10,588 bases of DNA, taken from an uncultured bacterium (GTDB taxonomy: Bacteria; Actinomycetota; Coriobacteriia; Coriobacteriales; Coriobacteriaceae). Under the pieces are notes generated by a model. It made no database searches and was not told the origin of the DNA. It saw nothing but the letters and a program-made list of their open reading frames with translations. This document shows positions 5,016-10,588 of the stretch, one piece after another; position 1 is the stretch's first letter; every line of letters begins with the position of its first letter. The translations under genes were made by a program, and so were the position numbers. Location: NCBI GenBank assembly GCA_905215725.1, contig CAJMRD010000072.1, positions 1 through 10,588 of the forward strand, written 5' to 3'.

Positions 5016-6719
5016 ATGTATCAGGGAGTCAACGCTTCCGAGGGCATCGGTATCGGCACCGTCATGGTCGCCGTCGATCCCGACTTGACGTTTGAGCCGC
5101 ACGAGGTTGCTGATTCGGCAGCAGAGAAGGAGCGCTATCAGTCCGCTCTTTCGGTCTTCTGCGAGAAGACCCAGGCTCAGGCCGACCACATGAAGGAGAC
5201 GGTGGGTGAGGCCGAGGCCGAGATCATGAGCGGACACATTGTCCTGGCTCAGGACCCGGGCATGACCGACGCCATCAACGCCGCCATTGACGGCGGTACC
5301 TGCGCCGAGCAGGCGCTCATGGACACCTCGACTATGTTCGAGAACATGTTCCTGTCTATGGACGACGAGATGTTCCGTCTGCGCGCGGCCGACATCGCCG
5401 ACATCCGCACCGGTATTCTGGCCGAGCTGCTGGGCAAGGAGGTCGTCGACCTCTCCGTCCTGCCCGAGAACACCGTCGTTGTCGTGCACGACCTCACGCC
5501 GTCCATGACCGCCACGATCGATAAGGCCCACGTTGCCGGTATCGTCACCGAGACCGGTGGCCGCACGTCGCACTCCGCGATCATTGCGCGCGCCCTTGAG
5601 ATTCCGGCTGTCCTTTCGGTTTCCAACAGCTGCACCGCGCTGCGCAACGGTATGACCGTTGTCGTCGACGGTGGCAAGGGTATCGTTGAGGCCGATCCCG
5701 ACGAGGAGACGCTCGCTGCCTACACCGCCAAGGCCGAGGCCTTCGCTGCCGAGAAGGCAGCCCTCGAGGCCTTCCGTGGCAAGCCGTCCGTGACTGCCGA
5801 TGGCATCAAGAAGATCATCGCCTGCAACATCGGTAACCCCGATGACGTGCCCAACGCGCTCGATCACGACGCCGAGGCCATCGGTCTGTTCCGCTCCGAG
5901 TTCCTGTTCATGGACTCCGGTGAGCTTCCTTCCGAGGAGGAGCAGTTCAACGCCTACCGTAAGGTCGCCAGCGCGCTCAAGGGTGCTCCGGTCATCATCC
6001 GCACGCTCGATGTGGGTGGCGACAAGGAGATTCCGTATCTGCACATGGTCAAGGAAGACAACCCCTTCATGGGATTCCGCGCCGTGCGTTACTGCCTGGC
6101 CAATCCCGACCAGTACAAGGTCCAGCTCCGCGCTCTGCTGCGCGCTAGCGCCTTCGGTGACGTCAAGATCATGATCCCGCTCGTCACCTGCGTCGAGGAG
6201 GTCTTGGCTGTCAAGGAGCTCGTCGAGCAGTGCAAGGCCGAGCTGACCGAAGAGGGTCGAAAGTTCAACGAGAACATCGAGGTCGGCATTATGGTCGAGA
6301 CGCCCGCCGCTTCGCTGCTCGCAGACCGTCTTGCCGAGGTCGCCGACTTCTTCTCCATCGGCACCAACGACTTGATCGGCTACACCATGTGCGCCGACCG
6401 TGGCAACGACACCATCTCCAACCTGTACCAGGTGTACTATCCCGCCGTGCTCCGCTCGCTCAAGAACATCATCGAGAGCGGCGTGAAGGCCGGCATCATG
6501 GTCGGTATGTGCGGCGAGGCCGCTGCCGATCCGCTGCTCGAGCCGCTGCTGATCAGCTGGGGCCTGGAGGAGTTCTCGATGAGCGCTCCGTCGATCCTGC
6601 GCGCCCGCAAGACCATCAGCCAGTGGACCAAGGCCGAGTGCGACGAGCTCGCCGAGAAGGCGCTCGCCTGCAACACCGCCGCCGAGGTCAAGGCACTGCT
6701 CGAGTCCGCAGCTCGCTAA
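5016..6719 (+). CDS. ptsI: Phosphoenolpyruvate--protein phosphotransferase (PTS Enzyme I)
   Basis: Enzyme I is autophosphorylated by PEP on a histidine and phosphorylates HPr. From the chosen start the protein has 567 residues, close to the family norm. The N-terminal HPr-binding and phosphohistidine domain ends in GGRTSHSAIIARALEIPAV (181-199), with His186 as the phosphorylated residue. The C-terminal PEP-binding barrel shows GLFRSEFLFMD (290-300), RTLDVGGDKEIPY (329-341), IMVETPAA (425-432), SIGTNDLIGYT (447-457) and GMCGEAAAD (497-505) with the conserved Cys499. The usual DLTQYT is DLIGYT here. I prefer the ATG at 5016, with AGAGGA six bases upstream, over 5010 (two residues longer) and 4962. 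ptsH precedes it, and a sugar kinase gene starts 74 bases after its stop. Confidence 0.96.
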   Translation: MYQGVNASEGIGIGTVMVAVDPDLTFEPHEVADSAAEKERYQSALSVFCEKTQAQADHMKETVGEAEAEIMSGHIVLAQDPGMTDAINAAIDGGTCAEQALMDTSTMFENMFLSMDDEMFRLRAADIADIRTGILAELLGKEVVDLSVLPENTVVVVHDLTPSMTATIDKAHVAGIVTETGGRTSHSAIIARALEIPAVLSVSNSCTALRNGMTVVVDGGKGIVEADPDEETLAAYTAKAEAFAAEKAALEAFRGKPSVTADGIKKIIACNIGNPDDVPNALDHDAEAIGLFRSEFLFMDSGELPSEEEQFNAYRKVASALKGAPVIIRTLDVGGDKEIPYLHMVKEDNPFMGFRAVRYCLANPDQYKVQLRALLRASAFGDVKIMIPLVTCVEEVLAVKELVEQCKAELTEEGRKFNENIEVGIMVETPAASLLADRLAEVADFFSIGTNDLIGYTMCADRGNDTISNLYQVYYPAVLRSLKNIIESGVKAGIMVGMCGEAAADPLLEPLLISWGLEEFSMSAPSILRARKTISQWTKAECDELAEKALACNTAAEVKALLESAAR

Positions 6720-6736
6720 TTTGGTATCAGAGGTAA

Positions 6737-6766
6737 CCGCGTGGTTGGAATGGGCCGACCACGCGG
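6737..6766 (+). other. Hairpin between ptsI and the first sugar kinase
   Basis: CCGCGTGGT (6737-6745) and ACCACGCGG (6758-6766) form a perfect 9-bp stem with a 12-base loop. No T tract follows (CCCTCACATA), so it is more likely an intercistronic stability or processing element than a terminator. ptsI and the kinase could therefore share a transcript. Confidence 0.65.
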
Positions 6767-6793
6767 CCCTCACATATACAGGGGGTACTGTAA

Positions 6794-7726
6794 ATGTTCT
6801 ACACGCTAACCGCTAACCCGGCTGTCGACATGACGGTTTCGAGCTCTCCGCTCGAGCCCGACGAGAACGTCCGCACCGGCTCGGCCAGCTACACGGCTAA
6901 CGGCAAGGGCCTCGACGTGTCCTTCGCCTTTAAGAAGATGGGCGTCGACACCGTCGCGCTCGGCTTCTTCGCTGGCTTCACGGGCAAGTTCATCGTCGAG
7001 GAGGTCATGAACCTGGGTTGCCTCTGCCGCCCGGTCTGGACCGACGGTATCACGCGCATTAACACCTACGTCAACGATGGCCAGCACGAGTACGGCATCC
7101 TGAACCCGGGTGCTCCGATCACGCCGCAGCACCAGGAGGAGCTCTACAACATCCTGGACACCGCTGGCGATCTCGAGTGCCTGATCGTTTCCGGCTCCGT
7201 GCCTCCCAAAGCTACGCCTGACTTCCTGGCTAAGGTCATGGAGCACGCTCAGACCCGTGGCGCCGACGTCGTCCTGGACCTGTCCTCCGATAAGCTCAAG
7301 GAGCTCGCTCACAAGAAGCCGCTGCTCATCAAGCCGAACCATCACGAGATGAAGGCCATCTTTGGCGTGCCGGTTGACACCGACGACGAGGTCCGCGTTG
7401 CCATGAAGATGGCTCACGACGCCGGCGTTCAGAACGTGCTGCTCACCCGTGGTAGCCGCGGCGATGCTTACTTCTCCAACGGCGAGGACATCTGGTACGC
7501 CAAGCGTGAGTTCAACATCAAGCTGGTCTCTTCCGTCTGCGCCGGCGACTGCACCCTCGCTGCGTTCCTGCACAAGTGGTACAGGGATCGCGACAACGTC
7601 GAGGAGGCCATGAAGCTCGCTATGGCCACCGGCGCCAACGTTGCCGAGTCTGTCGGTATTGGCGACTTTGGTCACGTCGATGAGTACAGCAAGCGCGTTG
7701 CTGTCCGCAAGCTCGATCGTCAGTAA
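6794..7726 (+). CDS. 1-phosphofructokinase-family hexose phosphate kinase (PfkB superfamily), copy 1
   Basis: Members of this family use ATP to phosphorylate fructose 1-phosphate (FruK) or tagatose 6-phosphate (LacC). Fructose 1-phosphate is favoured here because PTS genes are adjacent, but that is inference. The protein has 310 residues, normal for the family. MFYTLTANPAVDMTV opens it; NGKGLDVSF (36-44) corresponds to the GGKGxNVS substrate motif, with Asp41 where Asn is usual. DGITRIN lies at 84-90, VSGSVPP at 132-138 and IKPNHHE at 179-185. VCAGDC (248-253) is the GAGDS anion-hole and catalytic-base motif, with Asp252 as base but Cys for the first Gly. Downstream ATGANVAESVG (278-288) is also family-like. 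The ATG has AGGGGG 8 bases upstream. A strong terminator follows. It is a paralogue of the next gene and the more divergent of the two at motif positions. Confidence 0.88.
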   Translation: MFYTLTANPAVDMTVSSSPLEPDENVRTGSASYTANGKGLDVSFAFKKMGVDTVALGFFAGFTGKFIVEEVMNLGCLCRPVWTDGITRINTYVNDGQHEYGILNPGAPITPQHQEELYNILDTAGDLECLIVSGSVPPKATPDFLAKVMEHAQTRGADVVLDLSSDKLKELAHKKPLLIKPNHHEMKAIFGVPVDTDDEVRVAMKMAHDAGVQNVLLTRGSRGDAYFSNGEDIWYAKREFNIKLVSSVCAGDCTLAAFLHKWYRDRDNVEEAMKLAMATGANVAESVGIGDFGHVDEYSKRVAVRKLDRQ

Positions 7727-7754
7727 TCGAAACGCGACATATTCGTGCGCATGC

Positions 7755-7787
7755 GGCGCCCCGGTTTCGGCCGGGGCGCCTTTTTTG
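7755..7787 (+). terminator. Rho-independent terminator after kinase copy 1
   Basis: GGCGCCCCGG (7755-7764) pairs perfectly with CCGGGGCGCC (7771-7780) around TTTCGG, followed by six T residues. It ends the unit containing the first kinase, possibly together with ptsI. Confidence 0.96.
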
Positions 7788-7875
7788 TTCCGCCATGGGG
7801 GAGAGGTGTCCTGCCGTACTTCATCGCTTCCACACCGTTCACCGAGTTGTCCTAGCCTTTTACCGATGCGTGGAA

Positions 7876-7881
7876 TATACT
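7876..7881 (+). promoter_or_regulatory. Candidate -10 element for kinase copy 2
   Basis: TATACT matches 5 of 6 consensus bases and lies 34 bases before the start codon, after the upstream terminator. No convincing -35 is found at 16-18 bases; TTGTCC at 7847-7852 is too far. Activator dependence or a different promoter is possible. Confidence 0.4.
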
Positions 7882-7915
7882 TTCATCAACACGTTGCTTC
7901 GTGAAAGGAACATTC

Positions 7916-8848
7916 ATGATTTACACGCTCACTGCAAATCCCGCCATCGACTACAACATCGCCTGTGACGGCCTTGCTGCCAACACCGTCACGCGTACCC
8001 GCAACGCCGTCTACACGCCCAACGGCAAGGGCCTCAACGTCTCGTTTACGCTTGACCACTACGGTGTCGACACCACGATCTTGGGTTTCTTCGCCGGCTT
8101 CTCGGGTGAGTTTATCGTTAAGGGCGCCGAGGCCCTGGGCGTGCCCGTCAAGCCCGTGTGGACCGACGGCATCACGCGCGTCAACGTGTTCCTCAATGCC
8201 GGCCCCGACACCGAGTACAACATGGTCAACGCCGGTGCCGCCATCAACGAGGCCAACGAGCAGGAGATGTTTGAGCTCATCGATTCGCTCGATGACATGA
8301 CCTGCCTGGTTATCAGCGGCTCGCTGCCTCCTAACACTTCCGAGGGCTTCCTGTCCGAGGTCCTGCGCCGCGTCAAGGCCAAGGGGGCCGAGTTCGTCCT
8401 CGACATCTCGAGCCATCAGCTGGCGGACCTCATTGCCATGGAGCCGCTTCTGATCAAGCCCAATGACGACGAGCTGCTTGACATCTTTGGCATTAAGGTG
8501 AGCGGTGGCGACGACGAGTCCGTCAAGGGCGCGATGGCCGAGCTGCACGCCAAGGGCGCCAAGAACGTGCTGCTGACCCTCGGTGGCGACGGCGCGTACT
8601 TCTCCAACGGCGAGCATATCTGGTTTGCCAACCGCACCTTCGACGTCAAGCTGCTGTCGACCGTCTGCGCCGGCGATTCCTCGCTGGCCGCCTTCCTGTC
8701 CGTGTGGCACGACGCTCCCGAGCGCGTCGAGGATGCCTTGCGTCTTTCGATGGCCACCGGCGCCAACGTGGTCGAGTGCCCCGGTCTGGGCGATTTTGCT
8801 AAGGTGGACGAATATAAGAAGCACATCGAGGTTCGCCAGGTCTGCTAG
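7916..8848 (+). CDS. 1-phosphofructokinase-family hexose phosphate kinase (PfkB superfamily), copy 2
   Basis: A paralogue of the preceding kinase with the same length, 310 residues. It probably phosphorylates fructose 1-phosphate to fructose 1,6-bisphosphate (FruK) or tagatose 6-phosphate (LacC); the sequence alone does not decide. It opens MIYTLTANPAIDYNI. NGKGLNVSF (36-44) keeps the usual Asn41. GFFAGFSGEF (57-66), PVWTDGITRVN (80-90), VISGSLPP (132-139), IKPNDDE (180-186) and LTLGGDGAYFS (220-230) follow. The catalytic motif is VCAGDSS (250-256), with Asp254 as base and Cys replacing the first Gly of GAGDS. The ATG at 7916 has AAAGGAA 5 bases upstream; a GTG at 7901 would add five residues and overlap that site. 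It lies between two strong terminators, so it is probably transcribed alone. Confidence 0.9.
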   Translation: MIYTLTANPAIDYNIACDGLAANTVTRTRNAVYTPNGKGLNVSFTLDHYGVDTTILGFFAGFSGEFIVKGAEALGVPVKPVWTDGITRVNVFLNAGPDTEYNMVNAGAAINEANEQEMFELIDSLDDMTCLVISGSLPPNTSEGFLSEVLRRVKAKGAEFVLDISSHQLADLIAMEPLLIKPNDDELLDIFGIKVSGGDDESVKGAMAELHAKGAKNVLLTLGGDGAYFSNGEHIWFANRTFDVKLLSTVCAGDSSLAAFLSVWHDAPERVEDALRLSMATGANVVECPGLGDFAKVDEYKKHIEVRQVC

Positions 8849-8881
8849 TTCCGGCACCTTGTCTGAATAGTTTGATTATTT

Positions 8882-8919
8882 CGCATCCGTCTTAGACTAG
8901 GACGGATGCGTTTTTGTTT
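8882..8919 (+). terminator. Rho-independent terminator after kinase copy 2
   Basis: CGCATCCGTC (8882-8891) pairs perfectly with GACGGATGCG (8901-8910) around a 9-base loop, followed by TTTTTGTTT. Confidence 0.95.
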
Positions 8920-8952
8920 ATCGGACTTGCGTGTGCAGTGGAGGCTGTTTCT

Positions 8953-8961
8953 TGCTAGACT
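8953..8961 (+). promoter_or_regulatory. Candidate extended -10 promoter of cca
   Basis: TGC followed by TAGACT (8956-8961) forms a TGn extended -10 about 50 bases before the cca start; no good -35 accompanies it. TTGCAG (8964-8969) with TTTTAT after 17 bases is an alternative, nearer the gene. Confidence 0.3.
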
Positions 8962-9012
8962 TCTTGCAGACGCAATCGATAGCCAATTTTATAGCCACAG
9001 GAGGCCACAGGT

Positions 9013-10407
9013 ATGTGCAATGTTTCGCTCAACGGTACGCAACCGTCCGATGCGTCCCTGCGCGTCCTGCGCGCGCTTGAGACGGCTGGTCTTGAGGCTT
9101 GGTACGTGGGCGGTTGGGTGCGCGACGCCCTGATGGGGTGCCCCAGCCACGATGTTGATATGTGCTGTAGCGGCCTGTGGCAGGAGTCTAAATCGGCGCT
9201 CGAGGCCGCTGATATCGCGGTCGTGGAGTCGGGCATTAAATTTGGCGGAATCACGGCTATTTCCGATGGCGAGCGTATCGAGGTTACCACGTACCGCCTG
9301 GATGGCTTTTACACCGATGGGCGCCATCCTCAGAGTGTCGAGCGTGCCGCCTCGCTCGAGGACGATCTGGCCCGCCGCGACTTTACCGTCAACGCCATGG
9401 CCTGGCATCCCGAGCGCGGGCTTGTCGACCGCTACGACGGCCAGGGTGACTTGGAGCGCAAGCTGATTCGCGCTGTCGGCGATCCCAAGCGTCGCTTTAA
9501 CGAGGACGCCCTGCGCATGCTGCGCGCGGTGCGCTTTGCCTGCCGCCTGGACTTTATGATTGAGCCCGAGACCAAGCGTGCGCTTGCCGAGTGCGCGCCG
9601 CTGCTCGATGCCGTGGCGCGCGAGCGTGTGGGTATTGAGCTCGAGGGCATTCTTTCGACCGGTCACGGGGGAGACGCCATGTTGCGCTACCCTGAGCTCA
9701 TCTGCGCCGCTGTGCCCGAGTTGGCAGCGGGTCGCGGGTTTGATCAACGCAGTGTCTATCATGCTTTTAACGTCTACGAGCATATCGCCCGCGTGCTGAC
9801 GGTGGCAGGGGAGCTGGCGCTGTGTGACGGCGTCGCGCCCTCATCGAGCCTTATGTGGGCGGCGTTTTTGCACGATGTGTCCAAGCCCGAGTGCTTTACG
9901 GTCGATCACGCCGGCAGCGGACACTTCTACGGTCATCCCGAGCTCGGCGCCAAGAAAGCACGCGTCATTATGGATCGCCTGGCTCTCTCGCACGACCTGG
10001 TGCGCGACGTGTGTCTGCTCATCAAATATCACGACAAACCGCTGCGTCCCGAGCGATCCTGCCTGCTTAATATGATGTGTGCGCTTTCTGGCGAGGGCGT
10101 CGACACGGCCCGTCTGATTGACGAGCTCATGGACCTTAAGCGCGCCGACACACTTGGCAAGGCCCCGTCGTGCTTCTATTACGTTGAGACGATTGAGGAG
10201 ATGCGCGCGATGGCGCACGAGCTGCTGAGGGCGGGGGAGCCCTATACGCTCAAGATGCTCGCCATCAACGGCGGCGACCTGATCCGTGCTGGAGTCAAGC
10301 CCGGGCCGGAACTGGGGCAGCTTCTCAACTCCGCCCTCGACGCCGTGATCGAAGACAACATTCCCAATGATCGCGAAGCTCTTTTGGTCCATCTCAACTT
10401 GAATTAG
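9013..10407 (+). CDS. cca: CCA tRNA nucleotidyltransferase with HD domain
   Basis: This class II nucleotidyltransferase adds or repairs the 3' CCA end of tRNAs. The protein has 464 residues, in line with HD-containing actinobacterial CCA enzymes. The head contains YVGGWVRDALMG (31-42) and the metal-binding HDVDM (46-50, Asp47 and Asp49). The neck has RRDFTVNAM (121-129) and the NTP-recognition region EDALRMLRAVRFA (164-176). The HD domain has HAFNVYEHIAR (250-260), AAFLHDVSKP (283-292), HFYGH (304-308) and IKYHD (337-341). The tail LAINGGDLIRAGVKPGPELG (416-435) is typical of bacterial CCA enzymes and related poly(A) polymerases. Start ATG 9013 has AGGAGG with 8 bases of spacing. A poly(A) polymerase function is less likely given the HD domain and motif set. 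The next gene is a tRNA. Confidence 0.94.
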   Translation: MCNVSLNGTQPSDASLRVLRALETAGLEAWYVGGWVRDALMGCPSHDVDMCCSGLWQESKSALEAADIAVVESGIKFGGITAISDGERIEVTTYRLDGFYTDGRHPQSVERAASLEDDLARRDFTVNAMAWHPERGLVDRYDGQGDLERKLIRAVGDPKRRFNEDALRMLRAVRFACRLDFMIEPETKRALAECAPLLDAVARERVGIELEGILSTGHGGDAMLRYPELICAAVPELAAGRGFDQRSVYHAFNVYEHIARVLTVAGELALCDGVAPSSSLMWAAFLHDVSKPECFTVDHAGSGHFYGHPELGAKKARVIMDRLALSHDLVRDVCLLIKYHDKPLRPERSCLLNMMCALSGEGVDTARLIDELMDLKRADTLGKAPSCFYYVETIEEMRAMAHELLRAGEPYTLKMLAINGGDLIRAGVKPGPELGQLLNSALDAVIEDNIPNDREALLVHLNLN

Positions 10408-10438
10408 CTACCTAGTTTACCTGCGTGTTCCATAACCT

Positions 10439-10456
10439 GCCGACAATTTTTCGGCA
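10439..10456 (+). terminator. Possible weak terminator after cca
   Basis: TGCCGA and TCGGCA form a 6-bp stem around an A/T-rich loop about 30 bases past the cca stop, followed only by ATTT. It is a weak candidate. Confidence 0.35.
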
Positions 10457-10471
10457 ATTTGGAATTTCTTC

Positions 10472-10500
10472 TTGCGCTGACGTTTTTTGTCCCGTAATAT
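10472..10500 (+). promoter_or_regulatory. Probable promoter of tRNA-Glu
   Basis: TTGCGC (10472-10477), 17 bases including a T6 run, then TAATAT (10495-10500). Transcription would begin near 10507, about 28 bases before the mature tRNA. Confidence 0.55.
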
Positions 10501-10534
10501 GTTTCCTCGCAGCACGGCAGTGCAGATGTCATGT

Positions 10535-10588
10535 GGCCCGTTCGTCTAGCGGTTTAGGACGCCGCCCTCTCAAGGCGGAGATCACCAG
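10535..10588 (+). tRNA. tRNA-Glu (anticodon CTC), 5' part; cut by the right edge
   Basis: The acceptor 5' strand GGCCCGT, then T8 and C9, precedes a D arm with GTC/GAC stem and a GG-containing loop. The anticodon arm is CCGCC, loop CTCTCAA, GGCGG, giving anticodon CTC at loop positions 3-5, which reads GAG (Glu). Variable bases AGATC and the first T-stem strand ACCAG follow; the T loop, 3' acceptor strand and any encoded CCA are outside the window. Confidence 0.93.

Noticed and set aside
4989..6773. Long minus-strand open frame of 594 codons opposite ptsI
   Set aside because: Antisense shadow of ptsI, with the same biased composition and no recognisable motifs.
7886..8857. Minus-strand open frame of 323 codons opposite the second kinase (and a similar one opposite the first)
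   Set aside because: Both mirror the kinase coding frames; similarity between the two shadows only reflects the paralogous sense genes.

Overview
The window looks like chromosomal backbone from a GC-rich Actinomycetota, most likely class Coriobacteriia (a Collinsella-like gut anaerobe). That placement is inference from three things: strong GC bias at third codon positions, an RpoB rifampicin region that reads NPL(T)GLTHKRRLSALGPGG as in actinobacteria, and the co-occurrence of PTS phosphocarriers with 1-phosphofructokinase-type sugar kinases. I see no insertion sequence, prophage, CRISPR array or other mobile element.

Left half, minus strand (about 4303 down to 1). A strong promoter and an L10-type leader with an attenuator precede rplJ, then rplL, which ends in a strong terminator. 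galU follows with its own promoter and its own terminator. After a 287-base gap comes rpoB, which starts with GTG and runs off the left edge. The usual rplJ-rplL-rpoB transcription unit is therefore split by a separately transcribed UDP-glucose pyrophosphorylase gene.

Divergent region (about 4304-4618). This gap between the rplJ promoter and ptsH holds a long hairpin, a short tRNA-Leu-like fragment and the ptsH leader. In that leader, eight bases are perfectly complementary to the ptsH Shine-Dalgarno segment.

Right half, plus strand (4619 to the end). ptsH (HPr) and ptsI (Enzyme I), the general phosphocarriers of the PEP:sugar phosphotransferase system, are separated by a terminator-like hairpin. 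Two tandem 310-residue PfkB-family kinases (1-phosphofructokinase/tagatose-6-phosphate kinase type) follow. The first is close behind ptsI and ends in a strong terminator. The second has its own gap and terminator. Next come cca (tRNA nucleotidyltransferase with an HD domain) and the 5' part of a tRNA-Glu(CTC) gene, cut by the right edge. HPr and EI would drive PTS uptake of sugars such as fructose, and the kinases would convert the resulting hexose 1-phosphate. No sugar-specific EII gene is in the window.

The coding content is conventional. The candidates for something undescribed are regulatory: the ptsH anti-Shine-Dalgarno leader, the LexA-box-like palindrome upstream of rpoB, the duplicated terminator arm in the L10 leader, and the paired kinases with a Cys in place of the first Gly of the GAGD motif.
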